From assembly GCF_014697025.1 (NCBI RefSeq), contig NZ_JACJRC010000030.1, positions 1 to 60,668 on the forward strand: 60,668 nucleotides of DNA, read 5' to 3'. The notes under the pieces are model-generated. The model saw nothing but the letters and a program-made list of their open reading frames with translations, did not search any database and was not told where the DNA came from. Origin of the DNA: Alkalinema sp. FACHB-956 (lineage in GTDB: Bacteria > Cyanobacteriota > Cyanobacteriia > Leptolyngbyales > Leptolyngbyaceae). A program made the translations under genes and the position numbers. This document shows, piece after piece, positions 1-9,296 of the stretch (within the stretch, counting starts at the first letter, position 1; each line of letters opens with the position of its first letter).

Positions 1-141
1 TACCGAAATCGAGGACGGAGCCTGCGGCATAATGTCCTGATTTTGGCACCGTCTCTCACAGAACTCAGCCACTTTAGCAGGTTGGGCAATTTTCCTCTGC
101 TTCTAATCCTTTAGTCCAAACTCCAGATCAGGAGAAATCCC
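1..141 (+). other. Window edge, no gene assigned
   Basis: Frame 1 is open from the first base to a TAG at 112-114 and frame 2 is open to a TGA at 38-40. Either could be the tail of an upstream + strand gene, but both pieces are too short to recognise. The AGGAG at about 130 belongs to the next gene. Confidence 0.3.
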
Positions 142-384
142 ATGACCATCAACTTCGGCGGCACCCACCGCCCGATCGACGATGCCCAAAAAAACCTCCA
201 GTTCTACCTCCTCGGCACCCGCGAAGAAGTCCAAGCCACCATCAACCAACTCCACGCCCTCCGATTTAGCGATCGCGTGCGCTGGAGTCGCCCCATGCCC
301 GTCTCCGGCTCCGACTGGCAATACATCAGCATGATGGAACGCGATCACTCGATCGGTTCCCAACCATTCGGCTCCAGCAAATAG
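142..384 (+). CDS. Small conserved cyanobacterial protein (hypothetical)
   Basis: An 80-residue soluble protein without a signal peptide or membrane segment. The start is supported by AGGAG seven bases upstream of the ATG. The central stretch (KNLQFYLLGTREEVQATINQLHAL, residues about 17-40, cited here in part: YLLGTREEV) resembles a small family I know from cyanobacterial genomes with no assigned function. The last ~13 codons run into the 3' end of the convergent gene at 345-857 (overlap of 40 bases), so the two transcripts would be complementary at their ends. Function unknown. Confidence 0.6.
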   Translation: MTINFGGTHRPIDDAQKNLQFYLLGTREEVQATINQLHALRFSDRVRWSRPMPVSGSDWQYISMMERDHSIGSQPFGSSK

Positions 385-857
385 AATTTGCCATCCTGCC
401 CCTGACTCAGAAACAATTTAACCTTTTCCCCTCGCTTAAGAGAGCGTGACTGGCGTTGTGGCCCCGCCCAGCCTGATTCACGCTCCTTAATCGTCGTGTA
501 ATAGACCTCAATCACCTTCCCAGCTTTCAGCTGCATTGATTGCGACTTCTCCAGCGTTGCAATCTTAACCTTCGCAGCATGGTCATAATTTTTTCCATAG
601 GGCACCGCAACCTCCTTCGATCGAATCGCCATCACCTGACCTATCACAATATGCGTGGAATATTCCCGCAATTTCTGATCTGACAGCGGCGGAATTGCAG
701 CCCCAGCAGATTGAACCATCATCCCCGGAGATCCCATCACAACCACGATCGCCATCACCATCCCAAACCCTTGCACCATTCCCAACCCTTGTTTTGCCAT
801 CATCTTTCCAGTCTTTTTAACTACCTTATTTCCTGAGTCCACCACCTTATACATCAT
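345..857 (-). CDS. Secreted or membrane-anchored hypothetical protein
   Basis: 170 residues. A basic N-terminus is followed by a hydrophobic Met/Val-rich segment at about residues 27-47, then a polar region with Ala-Gly-Ala-Ala before IPPLSD. This looks like a signal peptide or anchor with a cleavage region near residue 54. The mature part is Lys-rich and mixed alpha/beta in appearance, with no Cys and no catalytic motif that I recognise. Two ATG codons are adjacent at the start (857 and 854), so the first residue is uncertain. The 3' end overlaps the convergent gene at 142-384. Confidence 0.6.
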   Translation of the reverse strand: MMYKVVDSGNKVVKKTGKMMAKQGLGMVQGFGMVMAIVVVMGSPGMMVQSAGAAIPPLSDQKLREYSTHIVIGQVMAIRSKEVAVPYGKNYDHAAKVKIATLEKSQSMQLKAGKVIEVYYTTIKERESGWAGPQRQSRSLKRGEKVKLFLSQGQDGKFYLLEPNGWEPIE

Positions 858-1409
858 CCGCTTAAAACATAACTTCGATCAAACCATCCTGTAACCGATC
901 GGCCCGCGATCGCCCTTCCTTAACCCCTTAGAAAATAATTTACAATCACCCATTCAAGTGAATTAAATTAGCAATCAATAACCTTGAAAAAACAGCATTC
1001 AAAAATCACTCATACAGGTGAAATCAACCACCTAAAAAGCCTTGATCCCCTTGATAGAACTGCCCCGACTGACTGGAGGTCATCACCATTTATCAATAGA
1101 TTAAAAAATAGTTTTTCAAAAAAACTCTTGTCAAACTTTAGCCGTATTGCTAGGATTCAATCAAACTTTCACTAACAAATTTTGAGTGTCTTTCCCGACA
1201 TAACTCATATCAGTTAATTCTGCAAGTCTTAGCGATTCACTCTACTTTTTCGGCAATCCTAGATCTTTCTCAGCAATCCTAGATCGGCCTTTACCCCTCG
1301 AACTGATTCGTCATTGGGGTCATTCGATCGTGCCTAAATCAAATTCAATCAAGTCGTGGTCTTGCATCTTGCAATGACTGTTTTAAAAGTATTTATGGGG
1401 AGTGCACAC
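858..1409. other. AT-rich intergenic region
   Basis: About 550 bases between divergent genes, visibly more AT-rich than the flanks. It holds an imperfect direct repeat, GCAATCCTAGATC, near 1252 and 1272. A 63-codon open frame starting with TTG at 984 has no ribosome-binding site and no recognisable product, so I do not call it. The promoters of both flanking genes should lie here. Confidence 0.4.
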
Positions 1410-3206
1410 ATGACATCGTTAACTCAATTTTGGTTAACTCAATTTTGGGCAGTGTTAAAGTTTCCCGATCTCAAGACATCTTCACGGTTTCTACTATTAG
1501 TTTCTAGTGTAGTCACGACTCTAGTATCCGTCGGACTCACTGCAAATGGCGCGATCGCCGTAGAATCCCCTTCCGAAAAAAGAATTGAACAATCCCTTTT
1601 AGAGTCAGGTCACTTACTGGCCACATCAGATCTGGCTACATCAGATCTGGCTACATTAAATGCAGAGAAGACAGAAAACTTAGGTTCCAGCGCGATCGAG
1701 GCAGAAGACCCGCAATCCGATGCCATGGCTCAGGTCACTTCCGTATCGCAACTGAGTGATGTCAAACCCACCGACTGGGCCTTTCAAGCCCTGCAATCTC
1801 TAGTAGAACGCTACGGCTGCATTGCGGGCTACCCCGACAAAACCTATCGGGGCAACCGAGCCATCAGCCGCTATGAATTTGCAGCCGGTTTGAATGCCTG
1901 TATGGATCGGATTAATGAATTAGTCGCCGCATCCACCGCAACCATTGCTAAAAAAGAAGACCTCGAAACCCTACGAAAACTCCAAGAAGAATTTGCCGCA
2001 GAATTGGCTACCCTGCGAGGACGGGTCGATGCCCTGGAAGCCAAAGTGGCCACCCTCGAACGCCAACAGTTCTCCACCACCACCAAGCTATTTGGACAAG
2101 TGATCCTAGGCTTACAAGGCCGCAGCCAAAATAAAGCCGCCTTCTTCCCCACCAATGGCCCTGCCGATACCCCCGATCCCGGCACTAACATCACCTTTGG
2201 CTACAGCGCCAACCTCAGCCTGGTGACCGCGTTTAGTCCCAAAAGTTTACTCTTGGTGGGCTTACAGGCCGGGAATCTCACAACAGCCCCCTCCCTCAAT
2301 AACGATGTTCGGCTGGCCTACGAAAGCAATACGGGCAACAGCCTGCGCATTAGCGACCTGACCTACCGTCAAATGCTGGGCAGAAACTTCGCAGTCGTCG
2401 TTGGCACAGAAGGGCTGAATGCAATCAACGTCTTCCGAGGCGCAAACCGAGTAGAAAGCGCCGGTTCCGGGCCATTGTCCGCCCTGGCACAACGGAACCC
2501 GATCGTGGGGATTGGGGCTGGCAGTGCGGGATTAGGCTTCGATTGGCAAATTGCCCCCCGCGTCAGTTTACAAGCCGTCTATTCCGCAGGCAATGCCAAC
2601 AATCCTGCCTCTAAAGCGGGCTTATTCAACGGCGGATATAGTCTGGGCACACAGTTAACCCTGGCTCCCTCCCGCAGCATCGACCTCGCCATTCAATACA
2701 TTAATTCCTACAACGCAGCGGGAGATCTGGGAACCGCCTTGGGCGACTCGCAGGTAACCCTGGGGCAACCTATCAACACCAATGCGATCGGCTTTTCTGC
2801 CGCCTGGAGAATCAGCCCAGCCATAACCTTAGGCGGGTGGACCGGCTTCACGCGATCGAACCTGCAAGGGGGCTCAGGGGGCGTCAACACCTTTAACTGG
2901 ATGGCTTACTTGAACTTCCCCGACTTGGGCGGTCGAGGCAACTTGGCCGGCCTCTACGTTGGTCAGCCCCCCCGCATTACCAAGAGCGACCTGGCCACAG
3001 GGTTTAACTTGCCTGATATTTCCCGTGGCGGCATTGGTGAACCTGGCGGACAAGAAAAAGCCACCACCCATGTCGAAGCCTTCTACCGGATGCGCTTGAC
3101 CGACAACATTTCCGTCACCCCCGGCTTGATGGTGATCTTCAATCCTGCCAATTCCAACAGCGAAACCATCACCGTTGGGGCCATTCGGACTACCTTCACG
3201 TTCTAG
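1410..3206 (+). CDS. SLH-domain OprB-family outer-membrane porin
   Basis: Outer-membrane channel of the cyanobacterial SLH-OprB type, about 598 residues. Several in-frame starts exist (GTG 1356, ATG 1374, 1395, 1410). I chose 1410 because GGGGAG lies eight bases before it and the protein then begins with a normal signal peptide. Residue ranges from that start: signal peptide to about 49, low-complexity linker, SLH domain about 113-169 (SVSQLSDVKPTDWAFQAL, then GCIAGYPDKTYRG and ISRYEFAAGLNACMDRI), a coiled coil about 180-219, then a long Gly/Asn/aromatic beta-barrel region ending in a terminal Phe (TTFTF), the usual outer-membrane assembly signal. The SLH domain is expected to bind peptidoglycan-linked polymer. 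Related proteins have been linked to inorganic ion uptake; the substrate here is unknown. Two 15-bp tandem repeats sit in the N-terminal region (QFWLTQFW and ATSDLATSDLAT). Confidence 0.9.
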   Translation: MTSLTQFWLTQFWAVLKFPDLKTSSRFLLLVSSVVTTLVSVGLTANGAIAVESPSEKRIEQSLLESGHLLATSDLATSDLATLNAEKTENLGSSAIEAEDPQSDAMAQVTSVSQLSDVKPTDWAFQALQSLVERYGCIAGYPDKTYRGNRAISRYEFAAGLNACMDRINELVAASTATIAKKEDLETLRKLQEEFAAELATLRGRVDALEAKVATLERQQFSTTTKLFGQVILGLQGRSQNKAAFFPTNGPADTPDPGTNITFGYSANLSLVTAFSPKSLLLVGLQAGNLTTAPSLNNDVRLAYESNTGNSLRISDLTYRQMLGRNFAVVVGTEGLNAINVFRGANRVESAGSGPLSALAQRNPIVGIGAGSAGLGFDWQIAPRVSLQAVYSAGNANNPASKAGLFNGGYSLGTQLTLAPSRSIDLAIQYINSYNAAGDLGTALGDSQVTLGQPINTNAIGFSAAWRISPAITLGGWTGFTRSNLQGGSGGVNTFNWMAYLNFPDLGGRGNLAGLYVGQPPRITKSDLATGFNLPDISRGGIGEPGGQEKATTHVEAFYRMRLTDNISVTPGLMVIFNPANSNSETITVGAIRTTFTF

Positions 3207-3345
3207 GCAGCGTCACGTTCTAGGCAGCGTCATGCTCGTTAGCTTGACCCGTTAGCTTGACCCGTTAGCTTGACTCGCTCGCTTCCGTTCTAACTTGCTT
3301 CCGTTCTAGCGGGTTCCCGTTCTAACTCATCTCACGTTCTACACC
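3207..3345 (+). repeat. Cluster of short tandem repeats between porin and secreted protein genes
   Basis: Three successive families of direct repeats fill this gap: TTCTAGGCAGCGTCA (twice), CGTTAGCTTGACC (three times) and GCTTCCGTTCTAACT-like units (three or four copies), with TTCTA recurring throughout. No hairpin with a T-run is evident, so the two flanking genes may be co-transcribed. Confidence 0.75.
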
Positions 3346-3362
3346 TAGGAGACCATCACACC

Positions 3363-4649
3363 ATGGGAAAATGGCATTTTTTTGCTCCACTATTAGGGCT
3401 GCTGGGTCTGGGTCTGATGGCCACCAGCGCCCAAGCTCAAGTTCAAATTACCGGCGGATCGGGTGAAGTCAACAATGCCCGAATTTTCGTGCCCACCACT
3501 GGACAATTTATTGGCCCTGGCAGTTCTGGAACAGATGTGCAAAGCGGCATCTACGACGGAACCTACAACAAAGTTTTCATTAAAACTGAACTCGGCAATT
3601 TACCCACAAATTTGCTGTTTCGCAGTAATCTCATTCCAACCTTCAACACCCAGGCAGGCCAAGCCCCAACGGTAGGCACCACGGGGGAAATCTCTGGGTT
3701 AGTCACCTTTCGGGCCGTCACCAACAGCGGTAGACCCGCATTTTTCACCAATATTCCCACGAAGCTCAACATCACGTTGACTCAGACGCCCTGCCCCGTT
3801 TGTACTACTCCGACCACAGAGTGGAATGCCTTTGATTTTATCTTGACGGAAGTTGGCGTCGGACAAACGCCTTCCAGCGTTTCAGTGGTTGAGCGCAATA
3901 CCCCTGTGCGACTACTGCAATATACCAACGCAGGCAACGGCCCAACGAACCGGACAGTTTTGGGAACCAATGTCCCCGCCAGTCGTTACGATACCCGGCG
4001 TGAGGGAGTGAGCTATTCCGGTGATGTGAAATTTGACATCCAGAATGGAGTCTTCGGAGATGGCAACATTACGTCGGTACGTTTAGCCGAAGTCATTAGC
4101 AATCCGAATCCCACGCCCAGAACCGATGCCCCGATCGTTAACTATACGATCAGCTTCCTGCCAATCTTTGTAACCCCCCGTACAACAACCATCTGGTATG
4201 TTGCGCCCAGTTTGGTTTACGTACCCGTGATCGATCGAGAAGTGATCGTGATTGTACGTGGACGGGAAATTACTCGTCCTAATAGAAATACTGATAAGCC
4301 AAACGACAAGCCGAATGACAAGCCGAGTGATAAGCCAGACGATAAACCCAATGATCAGCCTGGAGATAAACCCGGTGATAAACCCGGTGATAAGCCCGGT
4401 GATAAGCCCAGCGACAAACCCAGCGACAAACCCAGCGATGATAGCGCTGAAAAGCCCGAAGTCGAGATCGATACTGACGAAATCATCTACGTCGATCGGG
4501 AAACTCGGAAAACTTACATCACCATTGGGTTGCCTAGCCGTGTCTTTCCCAACTTCATGGGTCTAGAGGAAGTCGCGCTTGAAAAGGATACCTCTCCCCA
4601 ACCGAATCCAAATCCCAGTCCTACCCCAAATCCCAGTCCCAGTCCCTAA
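3363..4649 (+). CDS. Secreted protein with DKPx tetrapeptide repeat
   Basis: 428 residues, preceded by TAGGAGA about ten bases from the ATG. A clear signal peptide (residues 1-26, ending ATSAQA-Q) exports it. Residues about 27-285 form a Thr/Asn/Pro-rich, probably beta domain that I do not recognise; it contains a CPVC pair near residue 146. A hydrophobic stretch TTIWYVAPSLVYVPVIDREV precedes a 12-unit DKPx repeat at about residues 311-358 (DKPN, DKPS, DKPD, DKPG; one unit is DQPG). A short acidic domain follows, and the C-terminus is a PNPSP-type proline tail. It lies about 155 bases behind the SLH porin on the same strand, which suggests an envelope role. The repeat resembles spacer regions that cross or bind cell wall. 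Confidence 0.7.
   Translation: MGKWHFFAPLLGLLGLGLMATSAQAQVQITGGSGEVNNARIFVPTTGQFIGPGSSGTDVQSGIYDGTYNKVFIKTELGNLPTNLLFRSNLIPTFNTQAGQAPTVGTTGEISGLVTFRAVTNSGRPAFFTNIPTKLNITLTQTPCPVCTTPTTEWNAFDFILTEVGVGQTPSSVSVVERNTPVRLLQYTNAGNGPTNRTVLGTNVPASRYDTRREGVSYSGDVKFDIQNGVFGDGNITSVRLAEVISNPNPTPRTDAPIVNYTISFLPIFVTPRTTTIWYVAPSLVYVPVIDREVIVIVRGREITRPNRNTDKPNDKPNDKPSDKPDDKPNDQPGDKPGDKPGDKPGDKPSDKPSDKPSDDSAEKPEVEIDTDEIIYVDRETRKTYITIGLPSRVFPNFMGLEEVALEKDTSPQPNPNPSPTPNPSPSP
4293..4436 (+). repeat. 12-bp coding repeat (DKPx)12
   Basis: Twelve tandem 12-bp units, consensus GAYAARCCNRRY, each encoding Asp-Lys-Pro-x. The middle GATAAACCCGGT and late GACAAACCCAGC units are nearly identical at DNA level, while the outer units have diverged, as expected for an array growing from the inside. 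Confidence 0.9.
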
Positions 4650-4656
4650 CTGAGCC

Positions 4657-5655
4657 TCAGTCCTCTGCTTGGGGCATTGCCGACGGACGAGCCGACGGTC
4701 GATCGGTCGTCCTTTGCCCACAGTAGGTGATCAAGCCAATCAACAACAGTAAACCTGCTAAATACTTCAACGGTGCCGGGACGATCGGATTGGGCGAAAA
4801 AAAGCCTTCGATCGTCCCGGCAATCACGAGCATCGGTACAATGCCATAGACCAACTGCGCTGCTTGCGTGCCATAGACCTTAAACGCATCGACTCGGCGA
4901 TACTGCCCCGGAAACAGCAAGGCCCGCGCGATCAGAAATCCGGCTCCCCCCGCAAAAAAAATTGCAGGCAATTCCAACGCCCCATGGGGAAACACAAAAG
5001 CCCAAAAGGGATAGGCTAGGTTGTTTTGTCCCACCAAGGTCGCGATCGCGCCAATCATAATGCCGTTGAAAAAAAGCGCCCAAGTCGTCAGTAAGCCCCC
5101 CGTAATTCCCCCCGCAATCACCCGAAAGGACACGACCAGGTTATTGACCATAATGCCACTAGAAGCCAAGGGTTCCGAACCGACAATATTGCCCATCCAC
5201 AGTTCCCCCCGATCGCGCACCTGTTCAATCAAGCTAGCCGGAGCAATCAAGGCAATAAAATCCGGATCCCGCCAAGCCAACCACCAAGCCAAGAGCGCTC
5301 CCAACAAAAATAAAGCCGTCGCCAACGCCGTATAGGCCCAAGTCGCCTGCACCACCGCCGGAAACCCCCAACGGTAGAAACGCCACACCTTCCCCCATTC
5401 CTGCCGCCGTGAACCTTGGTACACCTGATTGTAGGCACGGCTGGTGAGCCCCTGAAGCGCATGGATTAAGGTTTGGCTGGCTTGGGTGGTTTTCGCCCGA
5501 GCAAGATCGGCAGATACCGATCGGTACAGACTCGACAAGGATTGAATTTCCGCCGCTGTCAGCGATCGGATCCCCTTTTTCTCAGCTTTTTGCAGCAAGG
5601 TTTCCAACTGTTTCCAAGAAGGCTCTTTACGGGCAATCCATCGCTGAATATTCAT
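4657..5655 (-). CDS. SpoIIM-family (stage II sporulation protein M) membrane protein
   Basis: 332 residues. The N-terminal ~85 residues are soluble and helical (MNIQRWIARKEPSWKQLE, LSSLYRSVSADLARA), which is the hallmark of the SpoIIM/DUF95 family. Several membrane segments follow: about 104-126, 175-200 (SFRVIAGGITGGLLTTWALF), 205-222, 226-250 (FPHGALELPAIFFAGGAGFLI), and a last one near 297-315. The FPHGxxELPA motif in the fourth is typical. The C-terminus is a Ser/Pro/Arg-rich tail. In non-sporulating bacteria the role is unknown; it is often found beside RDD-family genes, as here at 6924. It is divergent from the next gene pair and converges on the DKPx gene, eight bases away. Confidence 0.85.
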   Translation of the reverse strand: MNIQRWIARKEPSWKQLETLLQKAEKKGIRSLTAAEIQSLSSLYRSVSADLARAKTTQASQTLIHALQGLTSRAYNQVYQGSRRQEWGKVWRFYRWGFPAVVQATWAYTALATALFLLGALLAWWLAWRDPDFIALIAPASLIEQVRDRGELWMGNIVGSEPLASSGIMVNNLVVSFRVIAGGITGGLLTTWALFFNGIMIGAIATLVGQNNLAYPFWAFVFPHGALELPAIFFAGGAGFLIARALLFPGQYRRVDAFKVYGTQAAQLVYGIVPMLVIAGTIEGFFSPNPIVPAPLKYLAGLLLLIGLITYCGQRTTDRPSARPSAMPQAED

Positions 5656-5889
5656 AACAGTCTGTTAACTTTTGAGACGACTCAACCAAGGTCACGGAGG
5701 AGGGAAGGCCCGATCAACGCTAGCTAAGGGTTGAAATAATTAGTGAAATTTTGCCAAGACTGGGCAACTCACGAATAAAACTAAGATAACTGCAAATCTC
5801 TGCTTGCAAAAACTTGTTCGATCGCACGATCGTGGAGCCATTGCAGGATTGTTAAACCCATTACCGAATCAATCTCGGATCGATCGCCT

Positions 5890-6897
5890 ATGTCATTTTC
5901 TTCACCGCCCAATGGCCCATCCCCCCATGCGCCTGAGCCCATCAGACCTCTCAGCGTGGGCAATGTGGTCAGTGCAGCCTTTCGACTGTACAGAGCCAAT
6001 TTTCAACAGTATCTCGGCATTGCGTGGCAAGCGACCCTCTGGGTGGTCGTGCCCTTACTGCTACTGCTGGTTCCTGCGGTTTATATCTTCAGTCAAGCCC
6101 GCAGCAGAGCCAGTGCCGCGCAGAGCTTGGGACTGTTTTGGCTGATCATGATCGTTTGGATTGTCATCTATCTCTACTGTCTCAGCTCCTATCTGGCCCA
6201 TTCCGCAGCGATTACCCGTTTAGTCCACAGTGAGTTACTGGGGCAACCCGAGGATCCCAAAGCCGTTCAGCGCATCACCCAAAGTCGTCGGGGCTCCTTT
6301 TTGGGGAGTGGTTTTTTAATCGGGTTACTGGTGGGTGGCATTTCTTTCCTGGTGGCGATCGCCTTTTTTATTATTACCGCTGTTGTCGCGGGATCCAGTG
6401 GAGCGATTCGATTTAGCGCCGCTGGAAGACCCATTGCCAATGATCCAGCGATGGCGCTACTGGTTGGAGTGCTTTTTCTGCTGGGTCTAGTGCTGTGGGC
6501 GACTTGGTTGACTTGGATGAGTGCGCGGTTTTTATTGCCAGAAGTGGCGATCGCCGTTGAAGACAACGTTGGGGCGGTGGCGTCCCTCGGGCGCAGTTGG
6601 AACCTAACGCAAAGGAATGCATGGCGGATTGTCGGAATTCTGATCGTGGCTTTTCTAGTGACTTTACCGATCCAAATCCTGCTCCAAATTATTAGCGAAG
6701 TAGTCAATAAAATAGTTGCTGTCAGTTTCCCCAGCAATAGTCCCAGCTACGCGGTCATTACTGCCATTGTGGGCATGATCTTGGGATTCGTGGTCAGTGC
6801 GTTTATCCTGCCCTACTGGCAAGCCATCAAGGCGGTGATTTACTACGATTTGCGCAGTCGGCGAGAAGGGATTGGTTTGACTCTGCGCGATCGATAG
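5890..6897 (+). CDS. Multi-pass membrane protein of the glycerophosphodiesterase-membrane-domain type
   Basis: 335 residues. A short Pro-rich N-terminus leads to LSVGNVVSAAFRLYRANFQQYLGIA, the start typical of membrane proteins annotated as glycerophosphoryl diester phosphodiesterase membrane domain or DUF975-like. About six hydrophobic segments follow, at roughly 45-70, 78-103, 140-168, 192-213, 250-275 and 290-315. The loop MSARFLLPEVAIAVEDNVGAVASLGRSW before the fifth segment is the most conserved-looking part. No catalytic phosphodiesterase residues are present. It is followed 26 bases later by the RDD gene and is probably co-transcribed with it. Start by ORF and family pattern; no strong ribosome-binding site. 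Confidence 0.7.
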   Translation: MSFSSPPNGPSPHAPEPIRPLSVGNVVSAAFRLYRANFQQYLGIAWQATLWVVVPLLLLLVPAVYIFSQARSRASAAQSLGLFWLIMIVWIVIYLYCLSSYLAHSAAITRLVHSELLGQPEDPKAVQRITQSRRGSFLGSGFLIGLLVGGISFLVAIAFFIITAVVAGSSGAIRFSAAGRPIANDPAMALLVGVLFLLGLVLWATWLTWMSARFLLPEVAIAVEDNVGAVASLGRSWNLTQRNAWRIVGILIVAFLVTLPIQILLQIISEVVNKIVAVSFPSNSPSYAVITAIVGMILGFVVSAFILPYWQAIKAVIYYDLRSRREGIGLTLRDR

Positions 6898-6923
6898 AAT
6901 AGCCGCTGCGATAGACCCGACCC

Positions 6924-7727
6924 ATGAAATACTTCAACCGCATCACCCTCTATACCCCGGAAAGCGTGGCCCTGGAATTCACCTTGGCGGGTATTGGTAG
7001 CCGCGCCTTTGCGCTCCTCGTGGACTACCACATTCTCGCCTTGGTGATTGTTGTCTTTATATTCCTCTGGCTGGCGTTGTCCTTCCAACTGACCGAATAC
7101 CTTCTCCAACGCAATATTGACTATTCCGGCCTAGGCAATTGGCTGATTGCCATTCCCTTTTTGATCGTCTTTGTCATTTTCGTGGGGTATTTCATTTTCT
7201 TTGAAACCCTCTGGAAGGGGCAAACCCCCGGCAAAAAATGGGCCAAAATTCGCGTCATTCAGGACAATGGACAGCCCGTTGGCCTGCGGCAGTCCACCTT
7301 ACGAGCGTTGCTACGCCCGATCGACGATACGCTGTTTCTAGGCTTTTTATTCATTGTGCTGGGTAAACAGGAAAAACGCATAGGCGACTGGGCTGCGGGA
7401 ACGGTCGTCGTGCAGGAAGAGTTACCCCCCGTGGGATCGGCGGCCTTTCCGCTGTCGGGGCAGGCGCAGGAGGTCGCCGATCGCCTACTGGCCGTGGCCG
7501 ACCTGACGCAATTGCTCCCCGATGATTTCGCGATCGTGCGGGAATACCTCCAGCGGCGCAACCAGTTATCAGCAGATGCCCGGGCCACCACAAGTCTTAA
7601 CTTAGCCAAACAAGTCCAAAAAGTTCTGACTTTAGACAAATTGCCCTTTGATATGACTCCAGATTTATTCTTGGAAGGAGTGTACTTAGCCTACCAGCAG
7701 CAGTTTGGCGATCGCTGGTTGTCGTGA
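6924..7727 (+). CDS. RDD-family membrane protein
   Basis: 267 residues. The RDD domain occupies about residues 15-165: GIGSRAFALLVDYHILALV (the Arg and the Asp of the name), a second segment near 70-95 with ETLWKGQTPGKKWAKIRVI, and the third DTLFLGFLFIVLGKQEKRIGDWAAGTVVV. The remaining ~100 residues are soluble and helical (EVADRLLAVADLTQLLPDDFAIVREYLQRR). RDD proteins are variously implicated in ion exchange or membrane stress, and no substrate can be deduced here. Grouping with a SpoIIM gene and another membrane protein recurs in many bacteria and suggests a common membrane complex (inference). Confidence 0.85.
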   Translation: MKYFNRITLYTPESVALEFTLAGIGSRAFALLVDYHILALVIVVFIFLWLALSFQLTEYLLQRNIDYSGLGNWLIAIPFLIVFVIFVGYFIFFETLWKGQTPGKKWAKIRVIQDNGQPVGLRQSTLRALLRPIDDTLFLGFLFIVLGKQEKRIGDWAAGTVVVQEELPPVGSAAFPLSGQAQEVADRLLAVADLTQLLPDDFAIVREYLQRRNQLSADARATTSLNLAKQVQKVLTLDKLPFDMTPDLFLEGVYLAYQQQFGDRWLS

Positions 7728-7920
7728 ATTCCATAGCCCAAGCCAGCACCAGCACTCCCGCCGATCCAACGAATTTTGTAGATCTTGACTTTTGTAGATC
7801 TTGAAGTAGATCTTCATCGAATGCGTGATCTTGAACAAGGTTCTTGCTGATTTCCTAAGGCATGATTCGAAAAGACTGTTAGCTGTATTAAAGTTCCGAT
7901 GAGGGGTCATTATAAGCTCT

Positions 7921-9054
7921 ATGGATAATTCTATGTTTGACTGCATTGTGGTGGGCGCGGGGCCAGCAGGTGGATCTGCGGCCTACCATTTGGCCAAGCG
8001 GGGACGCTCTGTGATGGTGTTGGAGCGGTCGGCCCTCCCTCGGCAAAAGGCTTGCAGTGGGGGCGTGTCTCCTGCCGTGGGCCAATGGTTTGACTTTGAC
8101 TTCAGCCCCGTCATTGCCAAAAAAGTCTCGGATATTCGCTATACCTGGCGGGTCAGTGATCCTGTGGATGCCAGTTTGAATACCCCGGAACCGATGTGGA
8201 TGGTCGATCGGGCGGCCTTTGATTTCTATGTGCTGCAACAGGCGGAAAAATTAGGTGCCCAGTGGCGCGATCGCACCGAGGTCACGGGCATTGAATTTCG
8301 TGGTGACCATTGGCAGGTCAAAACCAGTGATGGCGAACTGCAAGCCCGCTATTTGATCGCCGCCGACGGAGCCAAGGGGCCGATGGCACAGTGGCTCGGG
8401 TTCAAACCTCGGGATGTGCGCACCGGAGCCTTGCTAGAGCTCCCGATTCAGGACGCCCACACCCGAGCCCAGTTTGACTTCGGCATTATCAAGAACGGCT
8501 TTATCTGGAGCTTCCCGAAGGCGGAAGGCTATTCGATCGGCACCGCCACCTTCCGAGGTAAGGGCAACGAAGATCTCAAAGCTGCACTGTCGGAATATTC
8601 CAGCTTGCAGGGCTACGATCTGAGTCAAGCCAAGATTACGGAAGGAGCCATTTCTGTTTGGGATGGCGATGAGCAACTGCATACCCGCAATGCTTTGCTA
8701 GCCGGAGAAACCGCAGGCGTGGTTGATCCGTTTACCGGCGAAGGGATTCGGCCTTCCATGTTCAGCGGGGTCAAGGCAGCGGAGGCGATCGATCAAGCGC
8801 TGACCGGCAATGCCAACGCCTTGGCCGATTACACCCAACTCATTCAAGAGGAATGGGGCAAGGATATGGCTTGGGCGCAAAAGCTAGCCGGAATTTTTTA
8901 CCGAGTCCCCCAAATTGGCTACAAAGTCGGCGTGAAACGGCCTACCGCCACCGATCGGCTAGGCAAAATTATGTGTGGCGAAATGAAATATGCCGACGTG
9001 GCTACCCGCGCGCTGAAGCGATTGAGTGGTGGATTAATTCCGGGGCTGGGTTAA
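7921..9054 (+). CDS. Geranylgeranyl reductase family FAD protein (ChlP-like)
   Basis: 377 residues. The N-terminal dinucleotide-binding motif VVGAGPAGGSAAYHLAKRG (residues about 8-26) is followed by the E of VLERSALPRQKACSGGVSP, in which the family-typical CSGG lies. A second FAD motif, NALLAGETAGVVDPFTGEGIRPSMFSG, is at about 258-284. The family reduces isoprenoid double bonds, for example on geranylgeranyl groups of chlorophyll or on membrane lipids. This copy differs enough from the usual ChlP (about 400 residues) that I call only the family. The likely start is the ATG at 7921, with another ATG four codons in. Confidence 0.85.
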   Translation: MDNSMFDCIVVGAGPAGGSAAYHLAKRGRSVMVLERSALPRQKACSGGVSPAVGQWFDFDFSPVIAKKVSDIRYTWRVSDPVDASLNTPEPMWMVDRAAFDFYVLQQAEKLGAQWRDRTEVTGIEFRGDHWQVKTSDGELQARYLIAADGAKGPMAQWLGFKPRDVRTGALLELPIQDAHTRAQFDFGIIKNGFIWSFPKAEGYSIGTATFRGKGNEDLKAALSEYSSLQGYDLSQAKITEGAISVWDGDEQLHTRNALLAGETAGVVDPFTGEGIRPSMFSGVKAAEAIDQALTGNANALADYTQLIQEEWGKDMAWAQKLAGIFYRVPQIGYKVGVKRPTATDRLGKIMCGEMKYADVATRALKRLSGGLIPGLG

Positions 9055-9233
9055 TTGCGCGATCGTCGGGGCTGCTGCGCAGCAAAGATCGGGGAACTTC
9101 TCCCCGCCCCCCTGCCATGTCAGGGGACTCTACTCCCCCGACACCCCCCGAAAGTGAATTCTGCGTCCAAGCACAGGGGATTCGTGAGGGACAATTTTGT
9201 TTATCGAACTCACCTTTATCTGGTCTTAATTTG

Positions 9234-9263
9234 AAAAGAGCCGTCTGTTAGACGGCTCTTTTT
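9234..9263. terminator. Bidirectional intrinsic terminator
   Basis: A 13-bp perfect stem (AAAAGAGCCGTCT / AGACGGCTCTTTT) with a GTT loop, flanked by A-run on one side and T-run on the other. It can end transcription from the reductase gene on + and from pyrH-frr on the - strand. Confidence 0.9.
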
Positions 9264-9296
9264 GATCGATTACTTTACTGGTACACGATCGGTCTT

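Noticed and set aside
984-1175. 63-codon ORF on +
   Set aside because: TTG start, no ribosome-binding site, AT-rich intergenic composition and no pattern that I recognise.
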